Shown: piece after piece, positions 8,385 through 16,695 of the stretch
Layout: the number at the start of each line of letters is the position of its first letter
Numbering within the stretch: the first letter of the stretch is position 1
Notes under the pieces: generated by a model
Seen by the model: only the letters and a program-made list of their open reading frames with translations
Told to the model about the DNA's origin: nothing
Database searches by the model: none
Program-made: the position numbers and the translations under genes
From: Acidimicrobiaceae bacterium
GTDB lineage: Bacteria; Actinomycetota; Acidimicrobiia; Acidimicrobiales; Ilumatobacteraceae
Reading direction: 5' to 3'
DNA length: 64,000 nucleotides
Assembly: GCA_020637295.1 (NCBI GenBank)
Contig: JACJWF010000001.1
Coordinates: 1-64,000 of the forward strand

Positions 8385-9428
8385 CTATTCGGCCAGGCCG
8401 ACGGGGGCCCCGTCGATGATCTGGTCCAGGTACTCGCTGAGCCCGTAGCCGGTGCGGCCCTCGAACGGGCCGGAGTGCACGGTCCAGCGGGTCATGCCCT
8501 CGCTGATCCGGGTCATCAGCCAATTGCCGTCGGGGTCCTGACGGCGATTGCGCAGCGGGATGAGGTCCATCACCTCGCCGGTGAACTTCCACTCGCGGTC
8601 GGACTTGGAGGACCGCAGCAGGCCGGTGATCTGCTGGTGGTAGGCGTCGTCGCCGCGGGTCTCGGTGGACAGTTCGACATGGTCGCAGAGGTGGATCTGC
8701 CCGTTCTCCCAGACGAAGCCGCCGCGGGTGCCGGGACCGTCCTTCTTGGCGACGCGGCTGGCCATGAAGCCGAAGTCGCGGTCCACGTTGGCGGTCAGCC
8801 AGCGGTAGTACCACGGGGCCTGCCAGTAGCGCGGACCCCAGGAGTGGTCGCGCAGCCCGTGGCCGTCGATCTCCCATTCACGGTCGCCGACGCGGATGGT
8901 GCCGTGGGCGGCCACCAACTGCTCGTAGTGGCCCTTGGCGAACTCCTCGCCCGGCGTCTCGTGGGGCTGGTCCGGCTCGCCGCCGAACATGCTCGGGCGG
9001 CCCTGGCCGGTGAACGTGATGTGCACCTCGCACTCTGCGTACGGGTTGTCGGTGAACGCCTTCTTCGGGTCGGCCATCTGCTCGGGCTCGTCCAGCAGGA
9101 CGACCTTGCCCGTGAAGTCGATGCGCAACTCCTCGAACGGCGTCACCATCGTCCACTTCAGACCGCCGGCGTCGAGCGCGTCGTTGTTGTCGATCGACGG
9201 TCGCTTGTACATGAAGCCGACGCTGCGCCCGCTCTGGCCGTCCATCGGCGGCAGGTACAGGCACACGGTCATCTCCGCGTAGCCCTCGTTGGCCCGGTTC
9301 CCCATGCGGAACCAGCCGCCGACCTGCTGGGCGGCATCGAAGCAGTTGATGTACATGCTCTCGTTGAAGTTCGACTCGGGGCCGAGCTCGTGCATGTATT
9401 CGTCGGACGGTTCCAGGCGCACTCCCAT
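8385..9428 (-). CDS. Uncharacterised protein with DHSWG motif (hydroxyneurosporene-synthase/AttH-like fold suspected)
   Basis: 347 residues with no signal peptide or membrane segment. The sequence is rich in beta strands and aromatic residues. It contains the run GLRDHSWGPRYWQAPWYYRW near residues 185-205 and a C-terminal region GRTGYGLSEYLDQI. A DHSWGxR block is a feature I associate with uncharacterised actinobacterial and proteobacterial families that resemble CrtC/AttH lipocalin-like hydratases. That link is by memory of the motif and is weak. The gene stands alone between convergent and divergent neighbours. ATG 9428 follows a minus-strand TACGGT by eight bases. I do not assign a reaction. 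Confidence 0.75.
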   Translation of the reverse strand: MGVRLEPSDEYMHELGPESNFNESMYINCFDAAQQVGGWFRMGNRANEGYAEMTVCLYLPPMDGQSGRSVGFMYKRPSIDNNDALDAGGLKWTMVTPFEELRIDFTGKVVLLDEPEQMADPKKAFTDNPYAECEVHITFTGQGRPSMFGGEPDQPHETPGEEFAKGHYEQLVAAHGTIRVGDREWEIDGHGLRDHSWGPRYWQAPWYYRWLTANVDRDFGFMASRVAKKDGPGTRGGFVWENGQIHLCDHVELSTETRGDDAYHQQITGLLRSSKSDREWKFTGEVMDLIPLRNRRQDPDGNWLMTRISEGMTRWTVHSGPFEGRTGYGLSEYLDQIIDGAPVGLAE

Positions 9429-9464
9429 GGCGCGCCACCGTACCCACCGGGCCGGGCGCGAGCG

Positions 9465-10106
9465 CTATCGGGAGGGCGGGGTGTCGTCGCCGAGATGGAA
9501 CTGGCCGAGGTGCTCCTCCAGCAGCCGGCTCAGCCGGTCCAGATCGATCCCGTCCACGGGGGCGGGAGCGGCGGAGGTGGCTGCCGGCTCACCCGCAGTC
9601 GCCGCCGTGGGGGCAGGAGCGGCCGGGGCCGTCGGCGGGATGGGCAGGGGTGCAACGATCGGCACCTGGCGGGTGCTGAGGGCAGGCGGGATCGCGGGCA
9701 GGTGTGGGGAGGGGATGAGAGGAGCGGACACGGCGGCCATGTCGTCCGCCGGTGTGGGCACCAGCGCGCCGCTGCGCAACTCGTCCACCGCCGCGCCCAA
9801 CTGGGCCAGGCGCTCGTTGGTGGCGATGGTGGTCTTCTGGTGCATCGCCTCGATGCGCTCCAGCAGCATCTGGGTCGCCTGCTCCATCCGGGTGTCGTCG
9901 CGGCGGCCACCGCCGTCGGTGACGATTGCCTTCGCCGTACGGTGCTGCAACTCGGTGAGCGCCGTCTCCAAGGTTGCCAGTCGCGCCTGGGTGTCGTCGC
10001 GGAACGCGTGCAGTTCGTTGCGGACGTCGTCCAGGCGTGCATCGACGGCCTGGAGGACCGAACGCACGAGGCGTTCGATCTTGTCGTCCGTGCCGTCGAG
10101 GTCCAT
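9465..10106 (-). CDS. Coiled-coil protein with Pro/Ala-rich linker, partner of the PATAN protein
   Basis: 213 residues, not recognised as a named family. Residues about 5-110 are heptad-patterned and charged (VRSVLQAVDARLDDVRNELH, then RLATLETALTELQ) and predict a coiled coil. Residues about 118-190 are a Pro/Ala-rich, probably disordered linker. The last 25 residues form a short amphipathic helix (DLDRLSRLLEEHLGQF). The start is two bases after the stop of the upstream PATAN-domain gene, so the two are almost certainly co-transcribed. The pair is divergent from the cvnABCD operon, which suggests, as inference only, a scaffold or adaptor in the same signalling system. Confidence 0.8.
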   Translation of the reverse strand: MDLDGTDDKIERLVRSVLQAVDARLDDVRNELHAFRDDTQARLATLETALTELQHRTAKAIVTDGGGRRDDTRMEQATQMLLERIEAMHQKTTIATNERLAQLGAAVDELRSGALVPTPADDMAAVSAPLIPSPHLPAIPPALSTRQVPIVAPLPIPPTAPAAPAPTAATAGEPAATSAAPAPVDGIDLDRLSRLLEEHLGQFHLGDDTPPSR

Positions 10107-10108
10107 GG

Positions 10109-11716
10109 TCAGCCCTTGCGCCCCTTGCGCCAGCCGCGCGACTTGCGGTCGTCATCGGCGCCGCTCGGCACCAACTGCGGTTGCGGCTCGGGCACCGTGA
10201 GCTCGTCGACCATCTCCCAGATCTGCACCGCGGCCATGTTCTGCGCGGCGGGCGTCCACGTGGCCAGGTCGGGGGCCGAGGCCGGGTCCTCCGCATCCGC
10301 CGCGGTGGTGGCGACCGGCACGGATGTGGAGCCCGGGCTGCCGAGGCGAGGCAGGTTGGCGTCCGCGGGGATCTGCGGCCGCGAGTCCTCGGCGCGCACC
10401 CGCTGGGGCACGGCGATCGGTGCTGCAGCGAGGTGGGGCAGGCCGGCGGCCGGGGCCGGGGCGATCTCCGCCACCAGCGCATCGAGGTCGTCCATCTGCG
10501 GCATGGCCGGCGCTGCCGGCTGGTGCAGTTCCGGTTCCGACTCCGGTGACGCCGGGTCGGCGGCAGGTGGCGTGGCAGCCAGCGGCGCCAGCGCGGCCAG
10601 CGAGGTCAGCCCAGCGGGTGCCGGCTCGGGCGCAGCCGGCTCATGCACCGCAGGTTCGGGCACGGTCTGCTCGGGCGCGGTGTGCACCGGCGCGGGCACC
10701 ACCGGGACCACCTCGGTGATGGTCTCGCTGGGTGATGGCTCGTCACGCAGCGACGCCAACAGCGAGGCGGCGGAGTCGCGACGGGGCTCGGGCCGCGGCT
10801 CCTCGGCGCGCAGCACGGCCAGCAGCGACGGCGTGGGTGCCGGCGCCTCCGGCTCGGCGGCCGCGGGCGCGTTCGTGGGCTCGTCGGCCACGGCGGCGGC
10901 AGGCGGTTCCGGTTGCAGCGACGGGATCGACAGCGAGGAGGGCTGGAAGGCCGGCTCGGGCTGCGTCTCCGGCTGGGCCGCGTCGATGGGCTGGGCCGCG
11001 TCGATGGGCTGGGCCGCGTCGATGGGCTCGAACGAGACGGGCATTGCGGCCAGGTGGATGGCCGGCGCCTCGGCGTCCGACTGCTCGATGCCGGCGTCGG
11101 CGACAGGCTCGGCGTCGACCAGCGGCTCCGCCTCCACGACCGGCTCGGCGACCACCACGGGTGCCTCCACGACCGGCTCGGCGGCGACCAATGGTGCCGG
11201 CTCCACCTCGGGCTCGGGCACGATCACCGGCGGCTCGGCCGCCGGTGCGGCGTCGGCCGCCGGAGCCGGCTCGTACCGCGGCTGCGGCTCGTCTCGCGCC
11301 CACAGGTGGATGCCGGACGGATGGTGGCGCAGCGGGAACAGATCGACGGACGTGACGGGCTGCTGGGCGACGTTCTCCAGCAGCTTCTCCGTGGCCATCT
11401 CGATCGTCAGCTCGACGGCGTCGCGGTCGATGGTGGGATCGCGGTGGAAGAGGCGGGCCAGCGACACCACATCACCCACCTGCACCGCGCCGCGCTCGAG
11501 CTGTGTGGCCGTGAGGACGCCGAAGTTCACGAGGCGTGTGCCGACGGCGGGGTCACCGTCACGCTCGGCGAAGTAGACCCGACCGCCTGCCACGAAGAGT
11601 CGCAACCGCGGGTTGGCCCCCACATGGGCCGAGCCCGTGTATCGCTCCGTGCGGAGCTGGGCGACGAAGCTCCAGATGGGGTCGTCGCCGCCGAAGTTCT
11701 GCAACTGAGTGCGCAC
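10109..11716 (-). CDS. PATAN (DUF4388) domain protein with long Pro/Ala/Glu-rich tail
   Basis: 535 residues. The first about 120 (DDPIWSFVAQLRTERYTG, then VNFGVLTATQLERG) look like a DUF4388/PATAN domain. This family is often linked to GTPase, roadblock and two-component signalling. The remaining about 400 residues are low-complexity and acidic (many EPAPA/VVEAPVV-type repeats), ending in a basic SRGWRKGRKG tail. The start was set at GTG 11716 because a GGAGG lies nine bases before it on the minus strand. The open frame runs 87 codons further, into the divergent promoter region. It forms a two-gene operon with the downstream coiled-coil gene and faces cvnA. Confidence 0.82.
   Translation of the reverse strand: MRTQLQNFGGDDPIWSFVAQLRTERYTGSAHVGANPRLRLFVAGGRVYFAERDGDPAVGTRLVNFGVLTATQLERGAVQVGDVVSLARLFHRDPTIDRDAVELTIEMATEKLLENVAQQPVTSVDLFPLRHHPSGIHLWARDEPQPRYEPAPAADAAPAAEPPVIVPEPEVEPAPLVAAEPVVEAPVVVAEPVVEAEPLVDAEPVADAGIEQSDAEAPAIHLAAMPVSFEPIDAAQPIDAAQPIDAAQPETQPEPAFQPSSLSIPSLQPEPPAAAVADEPTNAPAAAEPEAPAPTPSLLAVLRAEEPRPEPRRDSAASLLASLRDEPSPSETITEVVPVVPAPVHTAPEQTVPEPAVHEPAAPEPAPAGLTSLAALAPLAATPPAADPASPESEPELHQPAAPAMPQMDDLDALVAEIAPAPAAGLPHLAAAPIAVPQRVRAEDSRPQIPADANLPRLGSPGSTSVPVATTAADAEDPASAPDLATWTPAAQNMAAVQIWEMVDELTVPEPQPQLVPSGADDDRKSRGWRKGRKG
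10971..11024. repeat. Three perfect 18-base tandem repeats inside the PATAN gene
   Basis: The unit GGCTGGGCCGCGTCGATG occurs three times without change. It encodes, on the minus strand, the repeated hexapeptide IDAAQP. It lies in the disordered tail and looks like slippage expansion of a linker. It is not CRISPR: the copies are contiguous without spacers. Confidence 0.9.
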
Positions 11717-11791
11717 CGTCCGAGTCCTCCCGTAATCCGCTCGCGTCGGAGAAGCGTGTTCGGACAAGGAATCGGCGCTCGTGCCGTTCAG

Positions 11792-11819
11792 CTTGAGGAA
11801 TTTCCAAGGAATCCTCAAG
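11792..11819. promoter_or_regulatory. Dyad symmetry in the PATAN/cvnA divergent intergenic region
   Basis: Perfect 8-base arms CTTGAGGA (11792-11799) and TCCTCAAG (11812-11819) flank a 12-base centre that itself holds TTCC/GGAA. The element is AT-richer than its surroundings. It sits 76 bases upstream of the PATAN start and 91 bases upstream of cvnA, a position that suits a regulator-binding site controlling both operons. No regulator is identified. Confidence 0.5.
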
Positions 11820-11909
11820 TTGCCCACGCAGTACGCCGATGACACGTCGCCGCTGACTCGACGGGTGGGCGCGGCCAGGGACGGACCCTGCAGGGAAAGG
11901 AACGGGCGA

Positions 11910-13991
11910 ATGCTTCGACGGATGAAGATCGGCGGGCGACTCAACCTGCTCATCATGGTGCCGCTGCTGGCCCTCATCGCCTCTGCCGCGGTGGGCTATC
12001 TGGCCCTCCAGCGCTCCAGCGTCCGCGGTGACGAGTACAAGGCGCTGAAGATGGCACAGGACCTGAAGGCCGACACGGCGCCGCCGCCGGCCAACCTCCT
12101 GGAGGCCTGGGCGAACGTCAACCAGGTCGCCGTGATCGCCTCTGCCGACGGCTGGACGGCAGACTCGCACGCGGAGATCGACGAGCACATGGCAGTGATC
12201 GAGGCTGCCCGTGCCCGGTTCGACAGCGCGATGGCCTACTGGGCCGGTCAGAGCCTCGACCCGCGCGTGCAGGCACGCCTGGTGGAGATCGGTGGCGACA
12301 TCGGCGACAAGTTCTTCGCCGACATCGACACCCAGATCAAGCCGGCCATCGCCGCCGAGGACACTGCAGCCCTGTTGGCTGCGGTGCGCGGGATGGAGTG
12401 GCGGTTCGACGTGCAGCAGACCGGTGTGGACCGCGCGCTGACGTGGGCCACCGAGGACGTCGCCGCCCGTGAGCAGTCGACCAACGACTACGTGGGCACC
12501 GTGATCATGGTGGCCGGCATCGCCATCGGCGCGCTGCTGCTGATCACCCTGCTGCTCTCCGTTCGGGTGCGTCGTTCCATCGTCCGGCCGATCCGTGCGC
12601 TGGCCGAGCAGGCCAAGGCTGTCGCCACCCGTCAGCTGCCCGAGGTCGTGCAGACCGTGCAGGACCTGCCCGCCGATGCACCCACCCCGCACCTGCCGGC
12701 CTTCGAAGTGCAGACCCGGGACGAGCTGGCCGAGCTGGGTGCCAGCTTCAACTCCGTGCAGGACGCCGCCGTGGACCTGGCCGCCGAGCAGGCCGTGGCC
12801 CGTCGCATCGTGTCGGAGAACCTGGTCAACATCGCTCGCCGGAACCAGAACCTCCTCGGCCGTACGCTCGGCTTCATCTCCACCCTGGAGCAGGGCGAGC
12901 GCGACCCCGAGGCGTTGGACAACCTGTTCCGCCTGGACCACCTGACCACCCGCATGCGACGGAACGCCCAGTCGCTGCTGGTGCTGGCCGGCGCCGAGCC
13001 GACCCGCCTGTGGGCCCCGCCCGTGCCCGTCGGCGACGTGGTCCGCGCCGCCCTGTCCGAGGTGGAGAACTACGGCCAGGTGGAGCTCGCCGACCTCGGC
13101 GAGATCGGTGTGCAGGGTGCGGTGGCCGGTGAGGTCGCCCACCTCCTGGCCGAACTGCTGGAGAACGCGACCAGCTTCTCGCCGCCGAACAGCCCGGTGA
13201 CGGTCGTCGGCCGCGCCGTGCCCGACGGTCACCAACTGGCGATCTTCGACTACGGCCTGGGCATGTCGGCCGACGACCTGGCCGACGCCAACCGCCGCCT
13301 CAACCAGGTGTCGGCGTTCGACCGTGAGTCGAACAAGATGCTGGGCTTCCAGGTGGTCGCTCGGCTGGCCGCCCGCCACGAGATCAAGGTGATGCTCACG
13401 ACCACCCCTGGTGGCACGGGTGTCACCGCGATCGTCCGCCTGCCCAAGTCCATCCTCGAAGTGGTCGGTGCCGCCGCGGCGACGCCGGTGGCGGACATCC
13501 CCGCTGCCGCCGAGCGCCTCACGGCTCCGCTGACGCCGGCCCCGGTGGCCGCCCCTGTGGCGGTGCTGGCCGAGCCGAAGCCCACCGAGATGAGCGACGA
13601 GGCGCTGTGGGCGTCCATGCACCAGGCCGAGGAGAACAGCCGGGCGCCGGAGTCGCCCAGCCTCGCCGGGCTGGCACCGTTGCCCCCGTCGCTGTCGCCC
13701 GTGTCGTCGCCCGCCGTGGAGCCGCCCGCACCGGTCGCCCCTGCGGCGCCGTCGATCGCCTCCATGGCGAAGCCCGGCGCAGATCCGCTGCTGCCGGCAG
13801 CGCCTGCCGAGGCGGAGCCGTCGACGACCCAGAGCGGCCTCACCAAGCGGGTCCGCGGCGCCCAGTTGCCGGACCTCGGCGTGGCTGCGGCGGACCCCCA
13901 CGCGGCTCGCCCCGCGGATGAGGTGCGGTCCACCCTGGCCAGCCTGCAGCGCGGCCTCGACCTCGGCCGCCAGCGCGGCAACGACGACTGA
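11910..13991 (+). CDS. cvnA: CvnA-type membrane sensor, histidine-kinase-like ATPase
   Basis: 693 residues. Two membrane helices (about 12-34 and 195-215) bracket a roughly 160-residue extracytoplasmic sensor. A HAMP-like linker follows, then the block RLDHLTTRMRRNAQ (about 340) that replaces a standard dimerisation/H-box in this family. The HATPase_c domain has an N-box ELLENATSFSPP (about 410-420) and G1 box FDYGLGMS (about 445). A Pro/Ala-rich tail ends in GLTKRVRGAQLPDLG (about 642) and STLASLQRGLDLGRQRG, a C-terminal signature of conservon sensors. It starts the cvnABCD operon. ATG 11910 has AAAGGA nine bases upstream. A true phosphoryl-accepting histidine is uncertain. Confidence 0.92.
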   Translation: MLRRMKIGGRLNLLIMVPLLALIASAAVGYLALQRSSVRGDEYKALKMAQDLKADTAPPPANLLEAWANVNQVAVIASADGWTADSHAEIDEHMAVIEAARARFDSAMAYWAGQSLDPRVQARLVEIGGDIGDKFFADIDTQIKPAIAAEDTAALLAAVRGMEWRFDVQQTGVDRALTWATEDVAAREQSTNDYVGTVIMVAGIAIGALLLITLLLSVRVRRSIVRPIRALAEQAKAVATRQLPEVVQTVQDLPADAPTPHLPAFEVQTRDELAELGASFNSVQDAAVDLAAEQAVARRIVSENLVNIARRNQNLLGRTLGFISTLEQGERDPEALDNLFRLDHLTTRMRRNAQSLLVLAGAEPTRLWAPPVPVGDVVRAALSEVENYGQVELADLGEIGVQGAVAGEVAHLLAELLENATSFSPPNSPVTVVGRAVPDGHQLAIFDYGLGMSADDLADANRRLNQVSAFDRESNKMLGFQVVARLAARHEIKVMLTTTPGGTGVTAIVRLPKSILEVVGAAAATPVADIPAAAERLTAPLTPAPVAAPVAVLAEPKPTEMSDEALWASMHQAEENSRAPESPSLAGLAPLPPSLSPVSSPAVEPPAPVAPAAPSIASMAKPGADPLLPAAPAEAEPSTTQSGLTKRVRGAQLPDLGVAAADPHAARPADEVRSTLASLQRGLDLGRQRGNDD

Positions 13992-14023
13992 CCCCCACCC
14001 CGCGAGCGACAAGGAGCAACCAG

Positions 14024-14446
14024 ATGGCTCTGTCCGACAAGGCCAACAACGTCAACTGGCTGATGGCCAACTTCGTGCGCAGCACGCCTGGGGTGGAGCA
14101 GGCGGTGGCGGTGTCGTCCGACGGCCTGCTCATCGCCCTCAGCTCCCACCTGGAGCGGGCGGCGGCGGACAAGCTGGCGGCGATCATCACCGGCATGCGG
14201 GCCCTGGCCCACGGTGCCGCCGGCGAGCTGGCCAAGGGGCAGGTGATGCAGGTGCTGGTGGAGATGGCCAACGCCTACCTGTTCGTGGCCGCCATCTCCG
14301 GCGGGTCCACCCTCGGCGTCGTCAGCGCCCGCGACAGCGACCTCGGCCTCGTCGGCTACGAGATCACGCTGCTCGTGGAGCGGGTCGGCGCCCAGCTCAC
14401 ACCGGCGCTCATCACCGAGCTGAAGAACTCCCTCGTGGCGGTCTAG
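14024..14446 (+). CDS. cvnB: Roadblock/LC7 domain protein (CvnB)
   Basis: 140 residues forming a single roadblock/LC7 domain. The fold acts as a GTPase regulator or scaffold, and in conservons partners with the small GTPase CvnD. Typical features are the N-terminal NWLMANFVRSTPGVEQAVAV, the SSDGLLIALS strand, and VSARDSDLGLVGYEITLLVE near the C terminus. The start ATG is preceded by AAGGAG with good spacing. It lies 32 bases after cvnA and two bases before cvnC, so translation is probably coupled. Confidence 0.95.
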   Translation: MALSDKANNVNWLMANFVRSTPGVEQAVAVSSDGLLIALSSHLERAAADKLAAIITGMRALAHGAAGELAKGQVMQVLVEMANAYLFVAAISGGSTLGVVSARDSDLGLVGYEITLLVERVGAQLTPALITELKNSLVAV

Positions 14447-14448
14447 CC

Positions 14449-14886
14449 ATGGACGACTTCAGCGGCGACGATCCGCAGGTGCCGCTGGTCCGCCCGTTCC
14501 TCGAACACCGGCGGGCCGTTCGGCCTGCCCACGAGGACGACGGCGAGGTGGCCCTCACTGGGGTCCGCGCCTACACCATGACCGGGGGGCGGGCGCATGC
14601 CGCCGTCCACCTGGAGTTCGAGACGATGCTGCAGACGACCGCTGCCGGTCGTGAAGCCTTGACGGCGATGAAGTTCGAGCGGGCCGACATCCTGGCCCTT
14701 GCTCGCAACGAGCCGCTGTCCGTCGCCGAGTTGTCCGCCCGCCTCCACGTCCCCATCGGCGTGGTGCGGGTCGTCGCCGCCGACCTGCTGGCCGAAGGCA
14801 TGTTGGAAGCATTCCAGCCGAGCGCGAACGTCGCCGACGACGTGCTCCTGATCACGAGGTTGATTGCCGGTGTCCGTGCTCTCTGA
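14449..14886 (+). CDS. cvnC: DUF742 family protein (CvnC)
   Basis: 145 residues. DUF742 proteins are the third member of actinobacterial conservons and carry a winged-helix-like core. Diagnostic segments are PLVRPFLEHRR near the N terminus, ALTGVRAYTMTGGR, and the helix pair NEPLSVAELSARLHVPIG followed by VRVVAADLLAEGMLE. Biochemical role is not established; it is thought to bind the CvnA/CvnB/CvnD complex. The start lies two bases after the cvnB stop, and its end overlaps the start of cvnD by 17 bases. Confidence 0.93.
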   Translation: MDDFSGDDPQVPLVRPFLEHRRAVRPAHEDDGEVALTGVRAYTMTGGRAHAAVHLEFETMLQTTAAGREALTAMKFERADILALARNEPLSVAELSARLHVPIGVVRVVAADLLAEGMLEAFQPSANVADDVLLITRLIAGVRAL

Positions 14887-15481
14887 TACCCCCACCCGCC
14901 CCGTCGCGACCGGGCCCGTGCCGGTGAAGATCATCATCGCCGGCGGCTTCGGCGTCGGGAAGACGACCTTCGTCGGGGCGATCTCCGACATCAAGCCGCT
15001 CACCACCGAGGCGGCGATGACCGACCTCAGCGAGGGCGTCGACAACCGCGGCGACGTGACCACCAAGACCACCACGACGGTGGCGATGGACTTCGGTCGT
15101 GTCGCGGTCGACGAGGCGATCGTGCTGTACCTGTTCGGCACACCCGGGCAGGACCGCTTCGGGTTCATGTGGAACGACCTCATCCAGGGCGCGCTCGGTG
15201 CCGTGGTGCTGGTGGACAGCCGGCGGATCGAGGACTCGTTCCCGGCGCTCGACTACTTCGAGAGCCGCAGCGTGCCCTTCGTGGTGGCCGTCAACCGCTT
15301 CGGTGGCCAGCTGTACCACACGATCGACGAGATCCGCGACGCCCTGTCCATCGCCCACCACGTGCCGGTGGTGACGACGGACGCCCGTGGCCGCCACGCG
15401 GTGAAGGAGACCGTGCTGAGCCTCCTGGACGTCGTGCTCAACCGGGCGCTGGCCAAGGCGCGGGGCGAAGCGCAGGGCTGA
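14870..15481 (+). CDS. cvnD: Conservon small GTPase/ATPase (CvnD)
   Basis: 203 residues from GTG 14870; a TTG six bases earlier is also possible. The P-loop GGFGVGKTT is at 25-33. The switch II/G3 motif FGTPGQDRF is near residue 90. The G4 motif is VNRFGG instead of the classical NKxD, as is usual for this MglA/Ras-like actinobacterial group. The protein is expected to cycle between GTP and GDP under control of the roadblock protein CvnB, relaying the CvnA signal. It overlaps cvnC by 17 bases, so the four genes form one operon. Confidence 0.93.
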   Translation: MSVLSDTPTRPVATGPVPVKIIIAGGFGVGKTTFVGAISDIKPLTTEAAMTDLSEGVDNRGDVTTKTTTTVAMDFGRVAVDEAIVLYLFGTPGQDRFGFMWNDLIQGALGAVVLVDSRRIEDSFPALDYFESRSVPFVVAVNRFGGQLYHTIDEIRDALSIAHHVPVVTTDARGRHAVKETVLSLLDVVLNRALAKARGEAQG

Positions 15482-15499
15482 CCCGCCGGAGGCGCCGGC

Positions 15500-15766
15500 T
15501 CACCAGAGCTGGAGTTGCTCCCAGGTGATCGCCACGTCGCTGACCGTCTGCCAGGTCAGCCGGCCACGGCTGCCGGGCCGGCGGACCTCCACGCGCTCGG
15601 GCCGCAGGCTGCGGGCCGCGCCGTTGGCATCGAACACCGTGACGCTGCCGTCCACCGCCACGCCCTGCATGCGCCCGGCGAACCACCGACCGGTCTCGCC
15701 CTTGCGGAAGCGCACCGCCTCGCCGGCCTTCAGGCCCAGGCGCTGCAGCGTGGCGGTGTCGATCAC
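15500..15766 (-). CDS. Small uncharacterised protein translationally coupled to an SDR
   Basis: 88 residues, unrecognised. It is predicted to be mostly beta strands (LGLKAGEAVRFRKGETGRWF, VAVDGSVTVFDANGAARSL), suggesting a small barrel or SH3-like fold. Near the C terminus is a tryptophan-rich segment TWEQLQLW. The start GTG at 15766 shares bases with the stop TGA of the upstream SDR (GTGA overlap), which argues for a real coupled gene rather than a shadow frame. Possible roles, such as nucleic-acid or cofactor binding, are guesses. Confidence 0.65.
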   Translation of the reverse strand: MIDTATLQRLGLKAGEAVRFRKGETGRWFAGRMQGVAVDGSVTVFDANGAARSLRPERVEVRRPGSRGRLTWQTVSDVAITWEQLQLW

Positions 15767-16572
15767 GCCGGGTCCGCCATGCGGGCCTGGAGCTTGCGCA
15801 TGCCGGCCAGCCACCGCGCCGGATCCGCGGCCTTGCGCTGCAAGTAGGTGAGCACCTCGGGGTGGGGCAGGATGAGGAACGTCTCGTCGTGGATCGCGGC
15901 CAGCACTACCTCGGCCACGTCGGAGGGCTCCAGCACGGTCCCGGCGGAGCGGACGACGGCGCTGCTGATGCCCACGCTGGGGTCGTCGCCGGCACGGAGC
16001 ATGGCGGTGTTGACCCCCTGCGGGCACAGGCAACTGACCTTCAGCCCGCGGTCGCCGTAGGTGATGCTGAGCCACTCGGCGAAGGCCACCGCGGCGTGCT
16101 TGGTGAGCGTGTACGGCGCCGAGCCGATCTGGCTCAGCAGCCCGGCAGCGGAGGCGGTGGAGCAGAAGTAGCCCTCGCCGCGGGCCAGCCAGCCGGGCAG
16201 CAGGGCCCGTGCCGCCCAGCGGTGGGCGTGCACGTTGACGGCGAAGGCGAGGTCCCATTCCGGCTCCGGGCTCATCGGGTCGTGGCCGATGCCCACGCCG
16301 GCGTTGGCGAAGAACAGGTCGATGGGGCCGAAGGCGGCCTCGGCGGCGGCGACGAGATCAACGTTGCCGGCCTCGGTGGAGATGTCGGCGGCAACGGCCG
16401 TCGCACTGCCGGGTCGCATTGTGTCGAGTGCCCCCGCCACCTCACCCACGGCGTGCGCCTGCACGTCGCTGAGGACGACGCGTGCACCGGCAGCGTGGAA
16501 GCCGCGGGCCAGCGCCTCGCCGATGCCGCCCGCCGCGCCGGTGACCACCACATGCCGCCCGCTCAGTTCCAT
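15763..16572 (-). CDS. Short-chain dehydrogenase/reductase (SDR)
   Basis: 269 residues, a classical SDR. The cofactor loop is VVVTGAAGGIG (about 8-18), an acidic residue follows at strand two (LSDVQ, favouring NAD(H)), then the NAG motif FFANAGVGIG, and catalytic Ser and YTLTKHA (YxxxK). The substrate is unknown; relatives act on hydroxyacyl, steroid or alcohol substrates. ATG 16572 follows a minus-strand TACGAT by six bases with no Shine-Dalgarno. It is followed by the overlapping 88-residue gene, so the two form a small operon. Confidence 0.92.
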   Translation of the reverse strand: MELSGRHVVVTGAAGGIGEALARGFHAAGARVVLSDVQAHAVGEVAGALDTMRPGSATAVAADISTEAGNVDLVAAAEAAFGPIDLFFANAGVGIGHDPMSPEPEWDLAFAVNVHAHRWAARALLPGWLARGEGYFCSTASAAGLLSQIGSAPYTLTKHAAVAFAEWLSITYGDRGLKVSCLCPQGVNTAMLRAGDDPSVGISSAVVRSAGTVLEPSDVAEVVLAAIHDETFLILPHPEVLTYLQRKAADPARWLAGMRKLQARMADPA

Positions 16573-16695
16573 GGCGGCATCGTAGGCGGCTTCGCCCAGC
16601 GCGGTTGGGACGCCCCTCCATGCCGATACCATGCGCGTCAGGACTCGCTGCGCGCGCTACGTTCGCAGCACGTTCCGGCGAAAAGGAGCACCAGG

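Noticed and set aside
10971..11024. Short repeat array resembling a CRISPR
   Set aside because: Units are contiguous, 18 bases, and encode a hexapeptide repeat; there are no spacers or cas genes.
8475..11576. A 1033-codon open frame on the plus strand
   Set aside because: Antisense shadow of the DHSWG protein, coiled-coil and PATAN genes, whose coding sense is supported by a ribosome site and family motifs.
15485..15499. Hairpin after cvnD as terminator
   Set aside because: The stem is only five G/C pairs with a 5-base loop; such stems arise often by chance at this base composition.
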